A DNA stretch of 64,000 nucleotides from an uncultured Gammaproteobacteria bacterium. GTDB lineage: Bacteria > Pseudomonadota > Gammaproteobacteria > Steroidobacterales > Woeseiaceae. The stretch spans positions 152,813-216,812 of the forward strand of contig CALBPI010000060.1 of the NCBI GenBank assembly GCA_937899415.1, given 5' to 3'. Made by a program: the position numbers and the translations under genes. This document shows positions 16,817 through 24,702 of this stretch, piece after piece. The notes beneath the pieces were generated by a model that had not been told where the DNA came from, ran no database searches, and saw only the letters and a program-made list of their open reading frames with translations. Numbering within the stretch: position 1 is the first letter of the stretch; the number at the start of each line of letters is the position of its first letter.

Positions 16817-18168
16817 GTCGGTTCTTCTGGCGCATCCTGCTCTCGACGTGGTTCGTCGTGGCCGTCACGACGGCGGTGTCGCTCTGGGTGGCGACGCTCA
16901 TGCCGGCGTCGGACCCCACGGTGGCTTCCGGGCACCGAATGGATCGACTGGTCGCGCTCGTGGCGCGCGACCTGCGCGCCGCACAGTCGGGACCGATGGC
17001 GGGTGACCCGCTGGGCGCGGCACGCGATGCCGCGTTGGACCTGGCGCCCCTGTTTGATGTGTTCATTCTTGCGCCCGATGGTCGCGACGTGCTCGGCCGG
17101 GACGTATCGGAAGACGTCCGCGATACCTTGCAGAAGGGTGTCGATCATCGCGATGGCATCGATGCGCTGCTCGCACCGCGCATCGTCTACGAGAATACGG
17201 ATCTTGCGGGCTATGCGGTTGTGGCCGTCGAGCCGGTCGCACCGGTAAGCCGGGCGCTGGCGCGACGCGACGTCCGCTTGGTCCAGTTGGCGCTACTGGC
17301 CATCGCCAGTGCGTTGGCAGCCGTGCTGCTGGCCCGGTTCGTCGTCCGCCCCGTGCGGGCCTTGCAGCAGGCAGGGCGCCAGGTTGCAGCCGGAGACCTC
17401 ACGGTTCGTGTCGCGCCCCGTGTTGGCGCGCGCAAGGACGACATTGCCCAGCTTGCGCACGACTTTGATGCGATGACGGCGCGCATCGACACCTTGTTGT
17501 CGTCACAGCAACGGCTCATGCGGGATGTGTCGCACGAGCTGCGCTCGCCGCTCGCCCGGTTGCAGGCGCTCATCTCCATTGCGCGACAGTCGGGCTCCGA
17601 CGACGACCTCGAGCGGCTTGATCGCATGGAAGCCGAGCTCGAGCGCCTCGACACGCTAATCGGCGACATTCTGATGTTCGCGCGGCTCCAGGTACGCGCG
17701 GAAATCGAGCGCCACCCAACGGATATTGTCGACCTTGTGCAGACCGTCTGCGATGACGCCGCTATTGAGGCGCAGGCCGAGCACAAGCAAGTGGTGTTCG
17801 AAGCCGAAGAGACGCCCGTCATTGAGGTGGACAGTGGGCTCATACACAGCGCCATCGACAACGTCGTAAGGAATGCGCTGCGGCACACGCCCGCGGCGAC
17901 GGCCGTTCGTGTTCGTGTCGACAGCAACGGCGCCCGTGTCCGGGTCACGGTCGAAGATGACGGACCGGGCGTTCCGGAATCGTCGCTCGCGGAGATCTTT
18001 GAGCCTTTCGTGCGCGTCGGCCGCGCGCCATCGGGGCGCAATCCTTCGGGTGGTATCGGGCTCGCCATCGCGCAGCGCAGCGTGCGTTTGCACGCAGGCG
18101 TCATCCGCGCCAGCAACCGGGAGCCAAGCGGACTGCGCGTCGAGATTGTCCTGCCAACCCTGCACTGA
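16813..18168 (+). CDS. sensor histidine kinase (CpxA-like)
   Basis: An inner-membrane sensor kinase of 451 residues. A transmembrane helix at about 8-30, a periplasmic domain at about 31-155 and a second helix at about 156-178 are followed by HAMP (FVVRPVRALQQAG). The phospho-acceptor is His241 in RDVSHELRSPL. The N box (NVVRNALRHTP), G1 box (EDDGPGVPE) and G2 box (NPSGGIGLAIA) complete the kinase. CpxA-like in layout. The nearby LTxxQ protein may be its periplasmic modulator. Confidence 0.93.
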   Translation: MSRFFWRILLSTWFVVAVTTAVSLWVATLMPASDPTVASGHRMDRLVALVARDLRAAQSGPMAGDPLGAARDAALDLAPLFDVFILAPDGRDVLGRDVSEDVRDTLQKGVDHRDGIDALLAPRIVYENTDLAGYAVVAVEPVAPVSRALARRDVRLVQLALLAIASALAAVLLARFVVRPVRALQQAGRQVAAGDLTVRVAPRVGARKDDIAQLAHDFDAMTARIDTLLSSQQRLMRDVSHELRSPLARLQALISIARQSGSDDDLERLDRMEAELERLDTLIGDILMFARLQVRAEIERHPTDIVDLVQTVCDDAAIEAQAEHKQVVFEAEETPVIEVDSGLIHSAIDNVVRNALRHTPAATAVRVRVDSNGARVRVTVEDDGPGVPESSLAEIFEPFVRVGRAPSGRNPSGGIGLAIAQRSVRLHAGVIRASNREPSGLRVEIVLPTLH

Positions 18169-18231
18169 GTCGGCAATGCGTTAAGCTCCGGCGCTAGGGA
18201 TAAGAAGACCGCTCGAAGAGCTGGGGGGCTC

Positions 18232-19791
18232 ATGCATCTCGAAGCGCTGGACCTGGGCGTCGTTGCCGCCTACGCAGTTTTCTTGCTCGTCATCGCGCAG
18301 TGGGTGTCGCGAGAGAAGGCGGGGCACAGGAAAAATGCGACCGATTACTTCCTGGCAGGCCGATCGCTGCCCTGGTGGGCTATCGGTGCGTCGCTGATCG
18401 CGGCCAACATTTCGGCTGAACAGATCATCGGCATGTCGGGTTCCGCCTGGGTCATGGGCATCGCCATCGGTGCCTACGAGTGGATGGCCGCGCTGACACT
18501 GGTCGTGGTCGCAAAGTGGCTGCTGCCGGTCTTCCTCAAGCACGACATCTACACGATGCCGCAGTTTCTCGAGGCGCGGTACGACCATCGTGTTCGCAAT
18601 GTCATGGCCTGCTTTTGGCTTGGCATCTACGTGTTCGTGAACCTGACGTCGATACTCTGGCTCGGTGCGCTAGCGCTCAACACTGTGGCGGGCGTGGACC
18701 TCACAGTCGGGCTCGCGGCGCTGGGCTTGTTCGCAGCCGCGTATTCACTTTACGGCGGCCTCAAGGCCGTTGCGTTGACCGACATCATCCAGGTCACGCT
18801 GCTTGTATTTGGCGGCATCCTCATCGCCTGGATATCACTAGACGCGGTGTCCGACGGCCAGGGCGCGATTGCCGGATTCAAGACGCTGGTAGAACGTACA
18901 CCGGAGCGCTTCGATCTGATCTTCACCAAGGATTCGCCGCACTACATGAGCCTGCCGGGTCTGTCTGTACTCCTCGGCGGCATGTGGATCATGAATCTGT
19001 CCTACTGGGGCTTTAACCAATACATCATCCAGCGAGCGTTGGCGGCCAAGGACACGCGAGAAGCGCAGAAGGGCATCTTGTTTGCGGCGTTTCTGAAGAT
19101 GTTGATGCCGATCATCATCGTCTTGCCCGGCGTTGCGGCGGCCATCCTGGCGCCCGATCTCGAGGCACCCGATCGTGCCTACCCGACGGTGATGAATTTG
19201 CTGCCCACGGGGATACTCGGTCTCGTGTTTGCCGCGCTCATCGCGGCCATCGTGTCGTCGCTGGCATCCATGATGAATTCCATCGCGACCATTTTCACGA
19301 TGGACTTGTACCGACACTTCACCGCTGTCGAAGGGCCGGCGCTCGTGCGCACGGGCCGCATTGTGAGCTTCACAGCGATCGTCATTGCGATGCTCGTCGC
19401 GAAGCCGTTGCTCGGTAATTTCAAGGAAGCCTTCCAGTACATCCAGGAGTTCACAGGCTTCTTCACGCCGGGCGTGTGCGCGTTGTTCCTGTTGGGTTTC
19501 TTCTGGCCGAAGACAACGTCGAACGGCGCGCTCGCGACAGCACTGGGTTCCGCGGTCTTGTCGCTGGCCTTCAAGCTCGCCTGGCCCGGGCTGCCATTCA
19601 TCGATCGCGTTGGGCTTGTCTTCGTGCTCTGCATTCTTGTAGGCATCGGCGTCTCGGCAATGCAGGGTGCCGAGTCGCACCCCGATGCCATCGATTACGA
19701 GACGGTCGACACGCGAACGACGACGGGCTTCAACGTCGGTGCGTTGGCGATCCTGGCCATGCTGGCGGCGCTGTACGCGACCTGGTGGTAA
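18232..19791 (+). CDS. sodium:solute symporter (SSS/SGLT family)
   Basis: An inner-membrane sodium-coupled symporter of 519 residues with about 13-14 hydrophobic helices. Family motifs include DYFLAGRSLPWWAIG and SLIAANISAEQIIG near the N-terminus and GLKAVALTDIIQ in the middle. It looks closest to the vSGLT-like sugar branch, but the solute cannot be fixed from sequence. A strong GGGGGG site precedes the ATG. It stands alone, 63 bases after the kinase gene, and converges with a thioredoxin-like lipoprotein gene. Confidence 0.9.
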   Translation: MHLEALDLGVVAAYAVFLLVIAQWVSREKAGHRKNATDYFLAGRSLPWWAIGASLIAANISAEQIIGMSGSAWVMGIAIGAYEWMAALTLVVVAKWLLPVFLKHDIYTMPQFLEARYDHRVRNVMACFWLGIYVFVNLTSILWLGALALNTVAGVDLTVGLAALGLFAAAYSLYGGLKAVALTDIIQVTLLVFGGILIAWISLDAVSDGQGAIAGFKTLVERTPERFDLIFTKDSPHYMSLPGLSVLLGGMWIMNLSYWGFNQYIIQRALAAKDTREAQKGILFAAFLKMLMPIIIVLPGVAAAILAPDLEAPDRAYPTVMNLLPTGILGLVFAALIAAIVSSLASMMNSIATIFTMDLYRHFTAVEGPALVRTGRIVSFTAIVIAMLVAKPLLGNFKEAFQYIQEFTGFFTPGVCALFLLGFFWPKTTSNGALATALGSAVLSLAFKLAWPGLPFIDRVGLVFVLCILVGIGVSAMQGAESHPDAIDYETVDTRTTTGFNVGALAILAMLAALYATWW

Positions 19792-19812
19792 GCGGGCGTC
19801 GCGAGCGCGGCA

Positions 19813-20373
19813 CTATTGCAACGCGTTGGTACGCTCGACGAGCTCGAGGACTTTGCCCGTGCTGTAACCGCGGTCGTGGAACCAGATGATAGTCCCCGCG
19901 GCATCGAGCACCATGACACGCGCGTTGTTGCCGTTCTCTGTGCCCGTAAGCTCGGCGACGGGCTTGGCGGCGCTGCCGTAGAGCGTGACGACAACGCTCC
20001 AGTCTTCGCGTGGGATACCCGAGCGCATACCATCGTCGATGAAGCCCGACGCGAGCGATGGCACGAGGCCGGGAATGGTGGGTACTTCAAGCAGCGGCGC
20101 TTTGAGCCCGGCCTGCGCCATGCCGAGCAACCAGCGGTCAATGTCGAACTGGGTGTCTTGCTTGTAGCCAATAAGCAGCACGGCGGGCTGGCCGCGCAAC
20201 GCGTCAGGCAGGGTGACTGATTCGCCCTCAAGCGATTCGCCGGAAACCCTCGGGAACGACTCGCCGACAGGATCGCGGTTCGGCAGCGTGCTGGAGCATG
20301 CGCCCAGCAGCATTGCGGTAATCGCCAACAGCCAGCGTGTTCGCTGCGCGATATTGCTGTGTATTGCTGCCAT
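19813..20373 (-). CDS. thioredoxin-fold lipoprotein, ATP10-like
   Basis: A 186-residue predicted lipoprotein: hydrophobic N-terminus with lipobox LLGAC (acylated Cys near residue 26). The body (SFPRVSGESLEGESVTL, then AVLLIGY, and late NARVMVLDAAGTIIWF) follows the beta-alpha pattern of a thioredoxin fold but has no CxxC. It resembles the ATP10/thioredoxin-like group without a redox centre, so a chaperone-like or binding role is more likely than catalysis. It is divergent from the DUF2157 pair and may share its promoter region. Confidence 0.65.
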   Translation of the reverse strand: MAAIHSNIAQRTRWLLAITAMLLGACSSTLPNRDPVGESFPRVSGESLEGESVTLPDALRGQPAVLLIGYKQDTQFDIDRWLLGMAQAGLKAPLLEVPTIPGLVPSLASGFIDDGMRSGIPREDWSVVVTLYGSAAKPVAELTGTENGNNARVMVLDAAGTIIWFHDRGYSTGKVLELVERTNALQ

Positions 20374-20471
20374 GGTGTGTCTCCGTCAATTCCTGCTCAC
20401 GATTTCGGTACAGCGCTACCTGTGGATGCCGCGCCGCGCTGCAGTGTGGCAGACTGACAGGCGAGGGGGAC

Positions 20472-21500
20472 ATGGAGAAACCGCATGGCGGGATCTCGGG
20501 CGCGGCCCAGGTGGGCTGCATGAGCGCGCGCGCAAGCGTGTTCGAGGCCGTGGCGCGCGGCTGGATTGCGGTTGGCGATGCGGGCCGTGCGCTGGCGCAC
20601 GCCGGCGGCATCATTACGGCCGACGAATGGCGCCGTTTCGGGCGCGCATTTTTGTTGGGATGCGGTCTGCTCGCGCTCGCGTTGGGGCTCGCATTTTTCG
20701 TGGCCTGGAACTGGGCCGACCTGCATCGATTCGCAAAGCTGGGCCTCGTGGCGAGCTGTTTGGTGCTCGCACTCGGTGCGCGCCTCTGTGCAAGGCGCGG
20801 CAGTGTGTTGGCGACGGCGCTCGTGCCCGTGCAGCTGTTGCTCATCGGCGTCCTGCTCGCGCTCACGGGGCAGATCTACCAAAGCGGTGCGGACCGCTGG
20901 GAGCTGTTCGCGCTTTGGGCTGTGATCGCCTTGCCGCTCGTCGCCAGCGAACGCTCCTTCTTTGGCTGGTTGCCCTGGCTCGGGCTCGTGAACATGGCGG
21001 CGATGCTCTGGGCGGATACGCGGCCACTGGGTCTGAGCTTTCTCTGGACCGATAGCCTGGCGCTGTATTGGCTGTTGGCGGCGATCAACGGTGTCGCCGG
21101 TGTGCTTGCCGCGCGTGGCGTGTTGGTGTGTGAGCGCGACTCCTGGGCGTCGGTGCTGGCGCGCATGGCGCTGGTCGGCGCTGGCGCTTGCCTGACCGTG
21201 GTCGCCGTTGCCGCCGTCTTCAGCAATAACCAGTACATCGCGGCCTCGTTTGCGGGCTGGGTCGGGTTCCTGGCGCTGCTCTGGTACCGCTATCGACGCG
21301 TTGAGATTGATCTACCGCTCATGGCGGGCTTTGCGCTCTCTATCTGCATCGTCGTTTTCGCCATTGCTCTGCGGCTGGCGGCCGAGGTGTCAAACGACTT
21401 CTCGCTGGGCCACGCCCTGCTTTTGGCCCTGTTCATTCTCGCGCTTGCCACGGTGGCCGGGCGCTGGTTGCTCGGTCTGCAACGTGAGGGTGAGTCATGA
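20472..21500 (+). CDS. DUF2157 domain membrane protein
   Basis: A 342-residue inner-membrane protein with a short cytoplasmic N-terminus and about 9-10 hydrophobic segments. The N-terminal WRRFGRAFLLGCG-GLAFFVAWNWADL region is the DUF2157 signature. Function unknown. I chose the ATG at 20472, preceded by GAGGGGG. It overlaps the next gene by ATGA, the usual pairing of DUF2157 with a DUF4401/GDYXXLXY protein, so the two probably form one complex. Confidence 0.82.
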   Translation: MEKPHGGISGAAQVGCMSARASVFEAVARGWIAVGDAGRALAHAGGIITADEWRRFGRAFLLGCGLLALALGLAFFVAWNWADLHRFAKLGLVASCLVLALGARLCARRGSVLATALVPVQLLLIGVLLALTGQIYQSGADRWELFALWAVIALPLVASERSFFGWLPWLGLVNMAAMLWADTRPLGLSFLWTDSLALYWLLAAINGVAGVLAARGVLVCERDSWASVLARMALVGAGACLTVVAVAAVFSNNQYIAASFAGWVGFLALLWYRYRRVEIDLPLMAGFALSICIVVFAIALRLAAEVSNDFSLGHALLLALFILALATVAGRWLLGLQREGES

Positions 21501-23029
21501 GCCGTCGCAAACGCTGTTGGCAATCGCTGGTCGATGCGGGCCTCATGGCCGAGCCGCCTGAGACGCCGTTGACGCCGCCCTGGTACGTGCGCGCGTTGCA
21601 AGGCTTCGGCGCCTGGGTGGCCTCGCTGTTCGTCGTTTTAGGTCTGCTGCTCATGTTCAACGGCGTCGAGGAGGCGGGCCTCGCCGTCATCGGCGTGCTG
21701 TCGCTGATCGGTGCCTTCGCGTTGCTGCGCAGCGAGGGCGGCGACTTTCTCTACCAGGCCAGCATTGCGCTGAGTCTCTCTGGGCAACTGTGTATCTCCC
21801 TGGCGGCGGGACAGGCTTCCGATACGCTGGCGGCAGCGTTGATTGCCGGCGGCGTGGCGGTTGCACTGATCTTCCTGCTCAACGACTTCGCACATCGGCT
21901 CATCGCCACGCTCGTGCTGACGGGTGCCGTGTTCGTCGCGGCCGTCGACTTGAACCTGGAGCGCCTGGCCGTGCCCGTGCTCGCCGTGCCGTTTGCGGGC
22001 CTGTGGGCTACGGAGGCGCGCTGGGGCGCGCGCCGCGGATTGTTCGAGCCCGTCGCACTCGGCCTGGGCTTCGGCTTGCTTGCGGGTGCGCTGTTCGCGT
22101 TGCGACTGGGCACACACGGCTTGCCCGAGTCGGTCGTGGCACAGGTCATCCGCGTCATCGTGGTGCTGGCGGCATTGGGCTACGTGCTGCTGGGCGTGCT
22201 CGAAGACTCCCGGCTCGAGGGCTCGCGTCGCTGGCCCACCTGGGCCGTCGCAATGGTCGCGGCGCTGGCCGTCGAACTCGGGGTGGCCAACGCCGCGACG
22301 GCATTACTCGTGTTTGTCGCGGCCATGCGCGGGCAGCGCGAGTTCCTCACGGTGGCCGCGATGCTTGCGCTGCTCGTGCTCATCTCACACCGCTACTACA
22401 CGCTCGAACTCAGCCTGCTCGCCAAGTCGCTCTGGCTGATCGGGGCCGGTGTCGTGCTGCTTGCGTTGTACGGCGTTGCGCGGCGACTGTGGCGCACGGC
22501 GTCGGGCGAGGCGGCGCCCAGTACCTGGTCGCCGGGTATCGCCATCGGACCCATCGCGAGCGTCATCGTCTGCCTGGGGCTCGCAGGCTTTGGCGTGTTC
22601 CGAAATGAAGGCGTGATTTCGCGTGGCGACGTCATGGTTCTGGAGCTGGCGCCCGTCGACCCGCGTTCGCTGATGCAGGGCGACTACATGCGGCTCAATT
22701 TCGCTGTGCAGCGGACCGTGCGCCAGCAGCTGCGCGGTGCACCCGCACAGCGCGGTTGGGTCGTGCTTCGAACGGACGACGACGGTGTGGCCCGTTTTGT
22801 TCGGCTGGCGTCATCGAGGCCCGTGCCAGCGCCCGCCAGCTTTGCGCTGCGTTACGGTTGGGACGGGCGTCGCGTGAACATGCTCACGGACGCGTTCTTC
22901 TTCGAAGAAGGTTCAGCCGAGGTGTTCGATGCAGCGCGCTTTGGTGGGTTCCGCGTCGATGCGCGCGGCAACGTGATTCTTGTGCAGATGCTCGACGAGA
23001 CCCAGCAGGCGCTGGGCGCTCAGTACTGA
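21497..23029 (+). CDS. DUF4401 plus GDYXXLXY-domain membrane protein
   Basis: A 510-residue protein joining two families. Residues 1 to about 340 are a multi-helix DUF4401 membrane domain (starting PPWYVRALQGFGAWVAS). From about residue 350 a final helix leads into a soluble GDYXXLXY domain with the diagnostic QGDYMRLNF and later WDGRRVNM-type segment. In other genomes these two domains are often separate adjacent genes; here they are fused. Function unknown. Translationally coupled to the DUF2157 gene. Confidence 0.82.
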   Translation: MSRRKRCWQSLVDAGLMAEPPETPLTPPWYVRALQGFGAWVASLFVVLGLLLMFNGVEEAGLAVIGVLSLIGAFALLRSEGGDFLYQASIALSLSGQLCISLAAGQASDTLAAALIAGGVAVALIFLLNDFAHRLIATLVLTGAVFVAAVDLNLERLAVPVLAVPFAGLWATEARWGARRGLFEPVALGLGFGLLAGALFALRLGTHGLPESVVAQVIRVIVVLAALGYVLLGVLEDSRLEGSRRWPTWAVAMVAALAVELGVANAATALLVFVAAMRGQREFLTVAAMLALLVLISHRYYTLELSLLAKSLWLIGAGVVLLALYGVARRLWRTASGEAAPSTWSPGIAIGPIASVIVCLGLAGFGVFRNEGVISRGDVMVLELAPVDPRSLMQGDYMRLNFAVQRTVRQQLRGAPAQRGWVVLRTDDDGVARFVRLASSRPVPAPASFALRYGWDGRRVNMLTDAFFFEEGSAEVFDAARFGGFRVDARGNVILVQMLDETQQALGAQY

Positions 23030-23050
23030 TTCGCTAGCGTCGGCAAGCGC

Positions 23051-23090
23051 GGCATCGCCCACGGGTTACGCGTTGTATTTGGGCGATACC
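23051..23090. repeat. inverted repeat between convergent genes
   Basis: GGCATCGCCC (23051-23060) and GGGCGATACC (23081-23090) pair with one mismatch around a 20-base loop. It lies between two convergent genes and may end transcription from both sides, but has no T-run. Confidence 0.4.
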
Positions 23091-23111
23091 GCGATTGCGT
23101 CAGCTAGTCCC

Positions 23112-23906
23112 TCAGTCGTCCCCCTGAGCCGTGGTCGGCATCGACAGGTCGCTGCGCTCGGTCCACACCGTGAACGTCGAGGCGGCCATGCCGGAGCCAA
23201 ATTTCTTGAACATCTTCTCCGCTTTCTCTTCGGAGCCTACGTGTTCCGCGACGAACTCGAAGAAGCTCGTCTCGGGCGGTGTCATATCCGCAAAGTCAGC
23301 GTAGGGGCTGACCACCATGAGCATGGGCTTGCCACCGATACGCGTGAGCCACAGCCAGTCTGACTGTTCGCCCCAGCCGTTCTCGAGTGCGATCATGCTC
23401 ATCTTTTTGCGCGCGTTTTCGGAGGCCATACCGGCCCCTTCCTTGAGCTTCCAGGCCGTCACGCCGTAGTACTTCGCCGGATCGGCGTCCTGCGGCATGT
23501 GGCTGTGCTTCCAGTCGTTGCGCTCCATGTAGTGCTCATAGCTCGCGACGTACTGGTGCACGGTCTCGTTCCAGTGGTCAGAGAAGCCCTTGTCCGTCGT
23601 GAACGCTACGTAGCGGTCCTGGTCTGCAAACTCGTGGCAGCAGGAACGGAACTGGTAGACGCCCATATCGTTGCCCATCACCGGCACGTAGACCCGCCAT
23701 TCGCGCGGATCACCTTGTGACGCACGCATGGCCATGTGCGTCTTCAGGCTCTCCTCGAACTGCATTTCCATGCCTGCCTTGGGCACCATGAGCCACACAT
23801 CGCTCAATGGTTTGCGCTCGTCGCCAGCATCCTGCGCGAATGCCGGTACTGACAGCGCCAGGCACAGTGCAGCTGCGACCGTGCCAAGTAGTGTGCTCGT
23901 CCTCAT
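23112..23906 (-). CDS. exported protein of unknown function
   Basis: A 264-residue protein with a clear signal peptide ending near residue 24 (SVPAFA-QD). I do not recognise the family. The mature part is rich in aromatic residues and Met, with two related halves: DVWLMVPKAGMEMQFEESLK, and later WLWLTRIGGKPMLMVV. It could be a dimeric alpha-beta-barrel (NIPSNAP-like) arrangement. I chose the ATG at 23906 because GGGGGA sits just upstream and the signal peptide starts there; an ATG 33 bases earlier is less likely. Monocistronic. Confidence 0.75.
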   Translation of the reverse strand: MRTSTLLGTVAAALCLALSVPAFAQDAGDERKPLSDVWLMVPKAGMEMQFEESLKTHMAMRASQGDPREWRVYVPVMGNDMGVYQFRSCCHEFADQDRYVAFTTDKGFSDHWNETVHQYVASYEHYMERNDWKHSHMPQDADPAKYYGVTAWKLKEGAGMASENARKKMSMIALENGWGEQSDWLWLTRIGGKPMLMVVSPYADFADMTPPETSFFEFVAEHVGSEEKAEKMFKKFGSGMAASTFTVWTERSDLSMPTTAQGDD

Positions 23907-24009
23907 CTCGATTCCCCCAATCGTGAAACAGCCCGACATCCTGTGCCGAGCGAAAGACGCGCTTCCCGTCTGTCGAGTATACGTCTAATCCGTTTCTACG
24001 GTAACGAGT

Positions 24010-24615
24010 TCACTCGGCGAGCCGCCACAGATACCAGCTCGCGACGCTGCGCCAGGGTCGCCAGGGCTCCATGAAGTCAATGAAATCAGTGCCTTGCGGA
24101 CGCTCGTCCAAATCGTGCAGCCGCTGCAGACCTCGCTGTAGTCCCAAATCACCGGGTGCTGCCACATCTGGGCGTCCAAGACCGAACATGAGGAACATCT
24201 GGGCTGTCCAGAGGCCCACGCCCGCGTGTTGGGTGAGGTCTTCGATGACGGCGTCGTCGGTCATTTGGGCCAGCGCGCGGAAGTTGATGTCGCCCGCGAC
24301 AGTGGCCTGCGCCAGTCCCTGCAGGTAACGGGCTTTGCTGGCCGAGAGCCCGGCCGCACGCAATCTGGGTGTGGGCAGCGACGCAATCGCGGCCGCCTCG
24401 AGACGCCCGCCCGACAGCGTCGCCACGCGCTTGCCAATCGTGCGCGCCGCGGCCGTGGACAATTGCTGCCCGATGATGGAGCCGCCCAGGCATTCGAACG
24501 CCGTGCGTCGGCCGCGGTCCATGGGACAACGGGGATGCGCCTTGATGACTCTTGCCAGGCCTTTGTCTCGCGCAGTCAGCTCGCGTAATGCGCGCGCCAT
24601 GAGCGCCTTATTCAT
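24010..24615 (-). CDS. DNA-3-methyladenine glycosylase, AlkA-like HhH-GPD
   Basis: A base-excision DNA glycosylase of 201 residues that removes alkylated purines. The helix-hairpin-helix lies at about 127-147 (LTQHAGVGLWTAQMFLM) and the catalytic Asp156 follows in APGDLGLQ. SIIGQQLS near residue 46 is the conserved N-terminal helix. It is the short AlkA form without the N-terminal beta domain. I chose the ATG at 24615; the frame stays open upstream but that part lies antisense to mrcB. Divergent from mrcB, 87 bases apart. Confidence 0.9.
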   Translation of the reverse strand: MNKALMARALRELTARDKGLARVIKAHPRCPMDRGRRTAFECLGGSIIGQQLSTAAARTIGKRVATLSGGRLEAAAIASLPTPRLRAAGLSASKARYLQGLAQATVAGDINFRALAQMTDDAVIEDLTQHAGVGLWTAQMFLMFGLGRPDVAAPGDLGLQRGLQRLHDLDERPQGTDFIDFMEPWRPWRSVASWYLWRLAE

Positions 24616-24702
24616 GCGTGTCTTCACGGGCCACCCGGCTTTCGTCAACGAGCGCTCTATAATGCGCGGCGCGCCGGGTTCGCGACAACGGCGATCAGTC
24701 TT

